Assembly: GCF_046127645.1 (NCBI RefSeq)
Contig: NZ_CP175919.1
Length of the DNA stretch: 64,000 bases
Reading direction: 5' to 3' (one strand)
Origin: Clostridium_F caseinilyticum
GTDB lineage: Bacteria > Bacillota > Clostridia > Clostridiales > Clostridiaceae
The notes beneath the pieces were generated by a model. It worked only from the letters and a program-made list of their open reading frames with translations. It searched no databases and had not been told where the DNA came from. The translations under genes were made by a program, and so were the position numbers. This document shows positions 50,694 through 57,818 of this stretch, piece after piece. Within the stretch, counting starts at the first letter, position 1. Every line of letters starts with the position of its first letter.

Positions 50694-50729
50694 TTGTTGG
50701 ATCATCCAATAAATAAAACATTATGTTAG
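50694..50729 (+). CDS. Possible 11-codon leader peptide overlapping the serS start
   Basis: A strong GGAGG (50683-50687) lies 6 bases before TTG at 50694, not before the serS ATG. The frame reads MLDHPINKTLC and stops at 50727-50729, overlapping the serS ATG (50723). It could couple serS translation to termination of this small frame. No proof of translation is visible. Confidence 0.4.
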   Translation: MLDHPINKTLC

Positions 50730-52003
50730 ATTTAAAAAGAATAAGAAATAATTCAAATGAAATAAAAAAGGCATTAAGTAATAGGGGAGAAAAGTTTGAT
50801 ATAAATATAATTGACGAGGTTTTAAAATTAGATGAAGAAAGAAGAAATATTTTAAGTAAGGTTGAGATTTTAAAAAATAAGAAAAATCAAGTTTCTCCTA
50901 AAATTCCTAAACTAAAAAAAGAAGGAAAAGATATTTCTAGTATAGTAGATGAAATGAAAAATTTATCTGATGAAATCAAAGGGTTTGATGCTATTTTATC
51001 TCAAATAGATGAAAAAATACAATATATAATGTTTAGAATACCCAATATACCAAATCGACAAGTACCAGATGGAGAAACAGATGAAGATAATATGGAGATA
51101 AGAAAATGGTCAGAACCAACAAAGTTCAATTTTGAACCTAAAGCTCATTGGGATGTAGGAACAAATTTAAATATACTTGATTTCGAAAGAGCTGGAAAAG
51201 TAACAGGATCAAGATTTACTTTTTATAAAGGATTAGGAGCTAGATTAGAAAGAGCACTAATATCTTATTTTCTAGATACACATACAGAAAAACATGGTTA
51301 TACCGAAATATTACCACCTTATATAGTAAATAGATTAAGCATGACAGGAACAGGACAGCTGCCTAAATTTGAGGAAGATGCTTTTAAAATTTCAGATGAT
51401 GATTACTTTTTAATACCAACTGCAGAGGTTCCTGTAACTAATTTATATAGAGATGAAATATTAAAAGGTGATGAATTACCATTAAAACATGTGGCTTATA
51501 GTGCTTGTTTTAGATCAGAATCAGGTTCAGCAGGTAGGGATACAAGAGGTCTTGTTAGACAACATCAATTTAATAAAGTTGAGTTAGTTAAATTTACGAA
51601 ACCAGAACAGTCTTATGAGGAATTAGAAAAATTGACTAATGATGCTGAAACAGTATTAAAAGAATTATGTATCCCATATAGAGTAGTTAGAATATGCAAA
51701 GGTGATTTAGGATTTACAGCTGCATTAAAATATGATTTAGAAGTTTGGATGCCAAGTTATAATAGATATGTTGAAATATCAAGTTGTAGTAATTTTGAAG
51801 ATTTCCAAGCAAGACGTGCTAATATAAGATATAAAGAAAATTCAAAATCCAAACCACAATATGTGCATACATTAAATGGATCAGGTGTTGCCATTGGAAG
51901 AACTGTTGCAGCTATACTTGAAAATTACCAAAATGAAGATGGATCAGTTATAATACCAGAAGTATTAAGAGCTTATATGGGTGGAAGAGAAATTATAAAG
52001 TAA
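50723..52003 (+). CDS. serS: Seryl-tRNA synthetase
   Basis: This 426-residue class II synthetase has the N-terminal antiparallel coiled-coil arm that grips the long variable arm of tRNA-Ser (about residues 25-105). Class II motifs follow: motif 2 in ACFRSESGSAGRDTRG and motif 3 in LNGSGVAIGRTVAAILE. It charges the five tRNA-Ser genes of this window. The strong ribosome site lies about 35 bases upstream, next to a small overlapping frame, leaving no canonical site right before the ATG. Confidence 0.97.
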   Translation: MLDLKRIRNNSNEIKKALSNRGEKFDINIIDEVLKLDEERRNILSKVEILKNKKNQVSPKIPKLKKEGKDISSIVDEMKNLSDEIKGFDAILSQIDEKIQYIMFRIPNIPNRQVPDGETDEDNMEIRKWSEPTKFNFEPKAHWDVGTNLNILDFERAGKVTGSRFTFYKGLGARLERALISYFLDTHTEKHGYTEILPPYIVNRLSMTGTGQLPKFEEDAFKISDDDYFLIPTAEVPVTNLYRDEILKGDELPLKHVAYSACFRSESGSAGRDTRGLVRQHQFNKVELVKFTKPEQSYEELEKLTNDAETVLKELCIPYRVVRICKGDLGFTAALKYDLEVWMPSYNRYVEISSCSNFEDFQARRANIRYKENSKSKPQYVHTLNGSGVAIGRTVAAILENYQNEDGSVIIPEVLRAYMGGREIIK

Positions 52004-52071
52004 CTAAACGTCTTTTATTATAAAAATATTGTCAACCCTTTTGGAAAATGTCCTAAAATAGTTTAATTATT

Positions 52072-52099
52072 AGCACCAGAAAAATTTGGTGCTTTTTTA
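52072..52099 (+). terminator. serS terminator
   Basis: A 7-bp stem (52072-52078 with 52087-52093) is followed by a run of T residues, 69 bases past the serS stop. Confidence 0.8.
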
Positions 52100-52305
52100 T
52101 TATATTCAAACACGGTACGTATGTCAGTGAAAAAGATGTATAGACACATCCATTCTTAAGTAAGCCTTTTTCAGTATTCCCACCTCATTTCAAGTTACGA
52201 GGTTATTGTATAGTAAAAATTACATTTGGGACATAATCACACGTGTTATATTAGGACAGTATCATATATCAATCAGAGAAGTGAATATAAAAAATGTAAT
52301 TTGTG
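52100..52305. other. Non-coding gap before tRNA-Ser
   Basis: I see no gene, RNA motif or repeat in this stretch. Its base composition looks a little richer in G+C than the flanks. Confidence 0.5.
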
Positions 52306-52334
52306 TTGACAAAATTTAATTATAATGTTACAAT
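52306..52334 (+). promoter_or_regulatory. Promoter of the first tRNA-Ser pair
   Basis: TTGACA (52306-52311) and TACAAT (52329-52334) are separated by 17 bases, 27 bases before the tRNA 5' end. Confidence 0.7.
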
Positions 52335-52360
52335 AATTTTCGTCATGAAGTTAAATATGT

Positions 52361-52451
52361 GGAGAGATGGTCGAGTTGGTTTAAGGCACCGGTCTTGAAA
52401 ACCGGCGTACGGGTGACCGTACCTAGGGTTCGAATCCCTATCTCTCCGCCA
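52361..52451 (+). tRNA. tRNA-Ser(TGA), copy 1
   Basis: A 91-base class II tRNA with a long variable arm, anticodon TGA in CTTGAAA, and encoded CCA. It is identical to 54051-54141. Confidence 0.97.
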
Positions 52452-52471
52452 TTTTTATATAAGTAAGCTAT

Positions 52472-52562
52472 GGAGAAATACTCAAGTGGCTGAAGAGGCG
52501 CCCCTGCTAAGGGCGTAGATCGGGTAACCGGTGCGAGGGTTCAAATCCCTCTTTCTCCGCCA
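52472..52562 (+). tRNA. tRNA-Ser(GCT), copy 1
   Basis: A 91-base class II tRNA with anticodon GCT in CTGCTAA and encoded CCA. It is identical to 54162-54252, as is the 20-base spacer before it. Confidence 0.97.
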
Positions 52563-52599
52563 TAAGAAAACATCAATATTAATGCAATGTTGATGTACG

Positions 52600-52680
52600 A
52601 AAAAACCCAGTATTATTGGTTTTTTTTGCATATTAAGGAAAAAAATTAGGCCGCCTATCAAGGTGGATTTTTGTTTTTTT
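52600..52680 (+). terminator. Two tandem terminators after tRNA-Ser copy 1
   Basis: One hairpin with an A-rich 5' arm and T-run 3' arm (about 52600-52626) is followed by a 6-bp GC stem (52651-52656 with 52661-52666) and a T-rich tract. They differ wholly from the terminator after copy 2. Confidence 0.65.
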
Positions 52681-52842
52681 GAAACATTTATCGTGAAAAA
52701 GTATATACCCCACCCCAAAGGGTATTTTAATTGTTTTGTGGTCAAAAAAGGGAATGCGGTTTTCTTTGAAGAAATCTTACTAAGAAGAACATCAAAAAGT
52801 TACTTATGTCAGATTGTCAATTATTCGATCTTTGAAAAAAGG

Positions 52843-52887
52843 TATAGGTTCATGAACTAACTGTGGTTCAGAACCTACACTTTTTTC
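52843..52887 (+). terminator. Terminator-like hairpin without an obvious gene
   Basis: Stem TAGGTTC (52845-52851) pairs with 52871-52877 and a T run follows. The sequence before it has no believable gene, so it may be a remnant of the inserted segment. Confidence 0.5.
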
Positions 52888-52959
52888 ATTTTCTTAATTA
52901 ACAATTCTCAGTAAAATCTTTAAAGTTAATATATCTTATCCAATAATATTGAAAATCAT

Positions 52960-53658
52960 TTAATTGCTTAATTGAACAATCGTTAAAGAGCGATTTATAT
53001 AACCTAAAATAGGAAAATTCGTACCAACACTTGCTCCTACTTCATCGTCTGATGTTAAAGAGGCTTGAACAACAAACGTTGAACTACTTCTATTAGATAT
53101 TTTAAAAAAAGTAGTAGTATCGCCAAAAATTGGTGTACCATTTACAGTAATAATAGCATTTAGATATGGTTGATCTGAATCTGGATTAGTGGTGGCTTCA
53201 GCGTTAATAGATATAGTTATTTGATAAATTCCGCTTTCCCCTACCACTAATTCATTGCCTGATAGACTAACTGTGATAGTGTCTGATAAAGGGCCAACCA
53301 CATTAAATGGTACGGATGTGAGTGTTACCCCAGGTGTTTCTATACTACTTCCTCTTAAGGATCCAAAAGCTAAAACAACTTCTCCAGTGAGGCCGGTGGC
53401 TCCAGTTACACCAGTAGCGCCTATGGGGCCTGTCATGCCGATAAGACCTTGGAGACCAGTAGGACCTGTAATTCCCTGTAGTCCAGTAGGGCCTGTCGTT
53501 CCTTGGATGCCTTGTATTCCCTGTGGCCCTTGAGGACCTGCTGGGCCGATACAGCAACAACGGCAACACGTATTGTGTGGGAAGGACAGACGTTTGCAGG
53601 AATTGCAATTGGTATTTATAATATTACGGTTAGAAAAACCTCGATTATTGTTCATCAT
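52960..53658 (-). CDS. Collagen-like exosporium protein (BclA-like)
   Basis: This 232-residue protein has a short N-terminal region, a dense cysteine cluster (CNSC, then CCRCCC at about 31-36) and about 18 Gly-X-Y triplets rich in GPT/GIQ/GLQ (38-92). The C-terminal domain of about 135 residues is predicted to be beta-rich, like the jelly-roll tip of BclA. Such proteins form hair-like filaments on the spore exosporium. The second ATG (53655) has better spacing to GGAGG than the first. The gene is opposite to its neighbours and lies between duplicated tRNA-Ser pairs. Confidence 0.85.
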   Translation of the reverse strand: MMNNNRGFSNRNIINTNCNSCKRLSFPHNTCCRCCCIGPAGPQGPQGIQGIQGTTGPTGLQGITGPTGLQGLIGMTGPIGATGVTGATGLTGEVVLAFGSLRGSSIETPGVTLTSVPFNVVGPLSDTITVSLSGNELVVGESGIYQITISINAEATTNPDSDQPYLNAIITVNGTPIFGDTTTFFKISNRSSSTFVVQASLTSDDEVGASVGTNFPILGYINRSLTIVQLSN

Positions 53659-53986
53659 GTTTCCTCCAGTTTAGGCTATTATTAGGGCATTATATCCCTA
53701 GTATATTAATATGCCTAAAATGGAAGAGTGGTTCATTATATTGCAACTACACCAAGGAAGGCACTATGCTAAATGATCTGACGGTGTTAACTGGAAAAGT
53801 TATTTTAAGATAATGTTTAAAATCAGGATTTAAAAGCTGCAGGAGAGGACTATAAAAGTCCATCCTGACGTTTTGAATTGTGGGATAAGGATAGAAAAGG
53901 AGTAAAAAATAATTTTAGTGAATAGTGAGTTGATTAGTTAGAATAATAAAAGTTGGTATGCTTTTAGAAAAAATTTTAATAATATA
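53659..53986. other. Non-coding gap upstream of the BclA-like gene
   Basis: I see no gene here. A short inverted repeat (TAGGG...CCCTA, about 53684-53702) and a small hairpin (AGGACT...AGTCC, about 53855-53871) are present. A mother-cell promoter for the bclA-like gene would be expected but I cannot assign one. Confidence 0.5.
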
Positions 53987-54015
53987 TTGACATATATTAT
54001 TTTTATTGTTATAAT
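53987..54015 (+). promoter_or_regulatory. Promoter of the second tRNA-Ser pair
   Basis: TTGACA (53987-53992) and TATAAT (54010-54015) are 17 bases apart, a perfect consensus. The surrounding sequence differs from the copy 1 promoter. Confidence 0.8.
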
Positions 54016-54050
54016 TTATTACGTACTCAAGTGAAAATTTAAGATAATGT

Positions 54051-54141
54051 GGAGAGATGGTCGAGTTGGTTTAAGGCACCGGTCTTGAAAACCGGCGTAC
54101 GGGTGACCGTACCTAGGGTTCGAATCCCTATCTCTCCGCCA
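54051..54141 (+). tRNA. tRNA-Ser(TGA), copy 2
   Basis: A 91-base class II tRNA with anticodon TGA and encoded CCA, the same sequence as copy 1. Confidence 0.97.
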
Positions 54142-54161
54142 TTTTTATATAAGTAAGCTAT

Positions 54162-54252
54162 GGAGAAATACTCAAGTGGCTGAAGAGGCGCCCCTGCTAA
54201 GGGCGTAGATCGGGTAACCGGTGCGAGGGTTCAAATCCCTCTTTCTCCGCCA
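54162..54252 (+). tRNA. tRNA-Ser(GCT), copy 2
   Basis: A 91-base class II tRNA with anticodon GCT and encoded CCA, the same sequence as copy 1. Confidence 0.97.
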
Positions 54253-54285
54253 AAGCATTTAACTTTAGAGTTAAATGCTTTTATT
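54253..54285 (+). terminator. Terminator after tRNA-Ser copy 2
   Basis: An 11-bp stem (54253-54263 with 54270-54280) is followed by T residues, starting right after the CCA. Confidence 0.8.
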
Positions 54286-54290
54286 ATAAG

Positions 54291-54319
54291 TTGATTTATA
54301 TTGATTTTTATGCTACAAT
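54291..54319 (+). promoter_or_regulatory. tRNA-Arg(ACG) promoter
   Basis: TTGATT (54291-54296) and TACAAT (54314-54319) are 17 bases apart, 16 bases before the tRNA. Confidence 0.55.
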
Positions 54320-54335
54320 AATTATTGTGAAATTT

Positions 54336-54412
54336 GCATCGGTAGCTCAGTTGGATAGAGTAGCTGGCTACGAACCAGTTGGCCGCGGGTTCGAATCCTG
54401 CCCGGTGCACCA
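54336..54412 (+). tRNA. tRNA-Arg(ACG)
   Basis: A 77-base cloverleaf with anticodon ACG in CTACGAA and encoded CCA. A34 must become inosine, the job of TadA encoded at 60866-61303. Confidence 0.96.
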
Positions 54413-54418
54413 TAAATA

Positions 54419-54457
54419 AAAAGTCTTTCGATTTATCGAAAGACTTTTATTTTTTTG
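54419..54457. terminator. Bidirectional terminator between tRNA-Arg and psd
   Basis: A 13-bp stem (54419-54431 with 54436-54448) is flanked by A-rich and T-rich tracts. The psd stop codon lies in the loop/arm, so both converging genes use it. Confidence 0.85.
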
Positions 54458-55335
54458 TTTCCAATAGTTTCACCCATTATAACAGATGTTTCATATCCTA
54501 ATTTACTTTGATTTAATATATCATCATCAATTTTTATAGTATTTTCTTTAAAAAATAAAATTACTGTAGATCCTCCAAATTTAAAATAACCTTTTTCTGA
54601 ACCTTTTAAAATTTTAGTATTAGGATTATAAGTTTGTATTATAGAACCTACACAGGTTGCTCCAACCTCCATAAATATTACATCACCAAAATTTTCACTA
54701 TGAAAAATAGCATATTCTCTTTTATTTTTGCAAAATACGCTAGGTATTTTAGCCAATGCAATTGGATTTACAGAATAGTAAAAACCATCTATTTTTATAG
54801 TATCATCACAGACACCATTATCTATAAAATGAAATCTATGATAATCTGTTGGACATAACCTTAAAACAAGACAAGTTCCATTGTCGTATTCCTTTGCTAA
54901 TGATTCATTATTTATTAGTTCATAGAAACTATAGTTTATTCCTTTTATTTCCGTTATGGAATTTAGATTTAAATTTTCATATGCAAGGATTTTACCATCA
55001 CCTGGAGATATTAAAATATTGGTATCAACTTTTATTGGTCTAGCTTCTTTTTTTAATTTTCTAGCAAAAAAATCGTTAAAACATTTAAAATCACTTGTTT
55101 GATTTTCACATAAAGACATATCAATTTGAAAATTATTAATAAATTTATCAACTTTTTTACCACTTATTTTTCTATCACAATAAAATCCATATATTTTCGA
55201 AAAAAATTTCTTTTTTATAAATATTTCTAAAAGATTCATACCTATAGGTGAAGAATAAGTCCAATTTAAATATTTTTCACCAGCAATTTTTTCTATATCA
55301 TAATTATTAGTTTTTCTATTATAATATTTTATCAT
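54433..55335 (-). CDS. psd: Phosphatidylserine decarboxylase
   Basis: This 300-residue proenzyme makes phosphatidylethanolamine from phosphatidylserine at the membrane. The self-cleavage site is Gly-Ser-Thr in FKFGGSTV (Ser256), giving a large beta and a small pyruvoyl alpha chain. The DYHRFHF block near residue 165 holds conserved catalytic residues. The GST type marks the longer PSD class. No pssA is adjacent. Its 3' end shares a terminator with tRNA-Arg. Confidence 0.95.
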   Translation of the reverse strand: MIKYYNRKTNNYDIEKIAGEKYLNWTYSSPIGMNLLEIFIKKKFFSKIYGFYCDRKISGKKVDKFINNFQIDMSLCENQTSDFKCFNDFFARKLKKEARPIKVDTNILISPGDGKILAYENLNLNSITEIKGINYSFYELINNESLAKEYDNGTCLVLRLCPTDYHRFHFIDNGVCDDTIKIDGFYYSVNPIALAKIPSVFCKNKREYAIFHSENFGDVIFMEVGATCVGSIIQTYNPNTKILKGSEKGYFKFGGSTVILFFKENTIKIDDDILNQSKLGYETSVIMGETIGNKKIKVFR

Positions 55336-55435
55336 TAAAAGACCTCTTTCTAAGTAAAATATGATAAGCTAATTATTATTTAATTAGCTATAAATGTCAA
55401 TGAATTAATAAAAATAAAAGAAATATTTATATAGA

Positions 55436-57034
55436 TTATAATTTACCAGACTTTATTATAGATATAAGAAGCCAAAAACCCATAAATGCCGCAATAAGAT
55501 ATCCTAATATTCCTATTATAGATATATCATAAAATTTAGGTCCAATATTGGAATTAAGTATAAAAGAAGAACCAATTATCATTGAAGATATTATTAAAGC
55601 AAACACAATTCTATTTACCATTTTGTTTAAATCATTAATTGATTTATTCAAATTATTTACGTTAAGTTGAATTTTTGATCTACCATTTAAAATACTATTG
55701 AGTAGCTGAACAGTTTTAGTAGGAATTTTTGATAAATCTTCTGCAGTTCTATAACTATTTAATATTAATTCGTCAAAATCAATATTTTTAAAGAGATTAA
55801 TTTTATCGTTATTTTTTACATAAGGAATTGCAATATCTAATATTTGAATATTAGGATCTATTTTTTCCAATATACCTTCTATTATAATTAGGCTTCTTAT
55901 GAGCATAGTTAATTCTTTAGGTAAACTAATATTATTATTGCGAGCGCATTGAAATAATTCTTGAAGCATAGTTGACATTTTTATATTTTTTAAAGGAGTA
56001 GAAAGGTAAATATCAAATAAATAATTTATATCATCAAATAAGTTATTTTTATTTATATGACCTTTTTTTATTCCTATAGAGAGTATTACAGATATAAGTT
56101 TATCTACATCTTTAAGTGCTATAGCTATCATAGCTTCATTTAAATAATTTCTTAAGTCAGGTGTGAGAGTACCCATTATACCAAAATCTATATAACATAT
56201 TTTATTTTTAAATATAAAAATATTACCAGGATGAGGATCCCCATGAAAAAATCCATCTTCAAAAATTTGTTTTAATATAGATATGGCTAATTTATGAGCT
56301 ACATCTTTTTTATCATAATTTAATTTATCTAAAGATTTTGTGTTAGTTATTTTAAAACCATTAATTTTTTCCATAGTAATTATTTTGTTACTACAGTATT
56401 TATCTATAGTTTTAGGAATATAAATACATTTTATATTTTCATTTAAGTATTTAAATTTTTTTATATTTTCTTTTTCATTATTAAAATCTAATTCTAGATT
56501 AGTTGCGTTTATTAATTCATCTATAGCCTCTTTAGGATCTATTAATGTATCAAAAGTTTTAATTTTTCCAATGGTAAATATTCTTTTTAATATATTTAAA
56601 TCCATATTCATTTTTTCTTTTATTTCTGGTCTTTGAATTTTTACTATAACTTCTTCATTATTATGAAGTTTAGCAGAATAAACTTGGGATATAGAAGCAG
56701 AAGCTAAAGGCTTTTTATCAAAATTTAAAAAAGCATCTTCTATAGATATATTAAATTCTTCAAAAAATATTTTATTTATATCATTAAAATCATTTTCAGG
56801 TACACTATCTTGAAGTTTTGATAATTCGTTTATATAAGCTTCTGATAATATATCAGGTCTTGTGCTCAATATTTGACCTATTTTTATAAAGGTAGGTCCC
56901 AATTCTTCAAAAGCTTTTCTTAAGTTTTCTGGAGCTTTAACTTCGTTAAATTTTGAATCTACAATATGACCAAAACCATAGAATGCTAATATTTTTATTA
57001 TTTCTTTAAATCTTTGCACAGAATTTAAGTACAT
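55436..57034 (-). CDS. ABC1/UbiB-family atypical kinase
   Basis: This 532-residue protein has the ABC1/AarF signatures: FIKIGQILSTRPDIL (about 49-63), an Ala-rich nucleotide loop (ASASISQVYSAKL), HGDPHPGNIF and YIDFGIMG. Two membrane segments end the protein (about 475-530). UbiB proteins support quinone synthesis elsewhere. Anaerobic clostridia lack ubiquinone, so the role here is probably in membrane lipid metabolism but unproven. The gene follows the phasin-like gene. Confidence 0.9.
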   Translation of the reverse strand: MYLNSVQRFKEIIKILAFYGFGHIVDSKFNEVKAPENLRKAFEELGPTFIKIGQILSTRPDILSEAYINELSKLQDSVPENDFNDINKIFFEEFNISIEDAFLNFDKKPLASASISQVYSAKLHNNEEVIVKIQRPEIKEKMNMDLNILKRIFTIGKIKTFDTLIDPKEAIDELINATNLELDFNNEKENIKKFKYLNENIKCIYIPKTIDKYCSNKIITMEKINGFKITNTKSLDKLNYDKKDVAHKLAISILKQIFEDGFFHGDPHPGNIFIFKNKICYIDFGIMGTLTPDLRNYLNEAMIAIALKDVDKLISVILSIGIKKGHINKNNLFDDINYLFDIYLSTPLKNIKMSTMLQELFQCARNNNISLPKELTMLIRSLIIIEGILEKIDPNIQILDIAIPYVKNNDKINLFKNIDFDELILNSYRTAEDLSKIPTKTVQLLNSILNGRSKIQLNVNNLNKSINDLNKMVNRIVFALIISSMIIGSSFILNSNIGPKFYDISIIGILGYLIAAFMGFWLLISIIKSGKL

Positions 57035-57079
57035 TTTAATACCTCTCTGAGAAATTTTATCTATATTATAGTATAAATA

Positions 57080-57104
57080 AAAGCCCTAACCTTAGTTGGG
57101 CTTA
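57080..57104 (-). terminator. Terminator after the phasin-like gene
   Basis: A stem AAGCCC/GGGCTT with extra inner pairs (57080-57102) is followed on the minus strand by a T-rich tract. Confidence 0.65.
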
Positions 57105-57110
57105 TTAATA

Positions 57111-57431
57111 TTATTTTTCTAGTTTAGAAATTTTATCTTCAAGTGATTTTATTTTATCATTTATATTTTTTAAATCATCTTTATTAGCAAAATTTAATTC
57201 ATTAAATATGGAAATTATATCTTCTTTTGTAAGTTGTTTTTCTTCAGATGAACTTTTATATTTTTTATTTTCATCAATAGTTTTCTTCAATTCTTCAGAC
57301 AACTCTTTACCTTCATTTACAGTAATCTTGCCCTTTTTAACCATTTCATCTACTAAATTAGAGGCTTTCTCATAGGTGCAAGCTGCTGAACCAATACCAG
57401 CTAAAAGTATATTTTTAAATTCGTTTATCAT
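57111..57431 (-). CDS. Phasin-like / PHA-granule-type small protein
   Basis: This protein of about 106 residues has an N-terminal hydrophobic helix (NILLAGIGSAACTYEKA), a VKKGKITVNEGKELSEEL helix and a C-terminal coiled coil (DDLKNINDKIKSLEDKISKLEK). It matches the phasin-like COG3937 group that often precedes ABC1-kinase genes. AGGAGG lies 9 bases before the ATG at 57431; an upstream GTG lies inside that site. Binding to lipid surfaces is an inference. Confidence 0.7.
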   Translation of the reverse strand: MINEFKNILLAGIGSAACTYEKASNLVDEMVKKGKITVNEGKELSEELKKTIDENKKYKSSSEEKQLTKEDIISIFNELNFANKDDLKNINDKIKSLEDKISKLEK

Positions 57432-57563
57432 AATATACACCTCCTACTTTTACATATATTATACTACAATAGAATATGCAACATAAATTAAATAATTATT
57501 AACTTTAGTATTGACTATAATTGTTGAAATTATAGCTAAAATCAGTTATAATGTATACAATTC

Positions 57564-57592
57564 TTGACATTAATTATGAATTGTAATAAACT
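57564..57592 (+). promoter_or_regulatory. tRNA-Arg(CCT) promoter
   Basis: TTGACA (57564-57569) and TAAACT (57587-57592) are 17 bases apart, 16 bases before the tRNA. Confidence 0.5.
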
Positions 57593-57608
57593 ATTAAAAG
57601 ATAAATGA

Positions 57609-57685
57609 GCGCTCGTAGCTCAGTAGGATAGAGCAGCAGTTTCCTAAACTGCGTGCCGCAGGTTCGATTCCTGTCGGGCGTACCA
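57609..57685 (+). tRNA. tRNA-Arg(CCT)
   Basis: A 77-base cloverleaf with anticodon CCT in TTCCTAA and encoded CCA. The first acceptor pair is G1-T72, a wobble. Confidence 0.95.
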
Positions 57686-57686
57686 A

Positions 57687-57725
57687 AAGTCTTATAACTT
57701 ATTTGTTATGAGACTTTTTTATTTT
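57687..57725 (+). terminator. Terminator after tRNA-Arg(CCT)
   Basis: A stem of about 13 bp with one mismatch begins two bases after the CCA and ends in a T run. Confidence 0.8.
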
Positions 57726-57818
57726 TTGTAAATAGTAATATTAATTAAATATAACTTAAATTTGATATAATATAAAATAATAGGTATTATTTAGTATTCC
57801 ATAAAAGGAGCGAATTCT

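Larger units (their letters stand above)
52357..52562 (+). repeat. 206-bp direct repeat (tRNA-Ser pair), copy 1
   Basis: This stretch, from four bases before tRNA-Ser(TGA) to the CCA of tRNA-Ser(GCT), is identical base for base to 54047-54252. Sequence diverges at once on both sides. Confidence 0.97.
54047..54252 (+). repeat. 206-bp direct repeat (tRNA-Ser pair), copy 2
   Basis: Identical to 52357-52562, with an offset of exactly 1690 bases. Confidence 0.97.

Noticed and set aside
52482..52745. Open frame antisense to tRNA-Ser(GCT) ending in a DLNPRTGYP-type peptide
   Set aside because: This is the well-known false protein produced by translating the complement of a serine tRNA; no ribosome site supports it.
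52663..52860. A 65-codon plus-strand frame in the inserted segment
   Set aside because: Its GTG start lies inside a terminator hairpin, there is no ribosome site, and the peptide matches nothing I recognise.
53345..53608. Alternative frames over the collagen repeat
   Set aside because: They are shadows of the Gly-X-Y repeat; the BclA-like frame has the ribosome site and sensible protein.
54231..54413. Open frame antisense to tRNA-Arg(ACG), peptide starting MVHRAGFEP
   Set aside because: It is the complement of tRNA-Arg and tRNA-Ser and has no independent coding sign.
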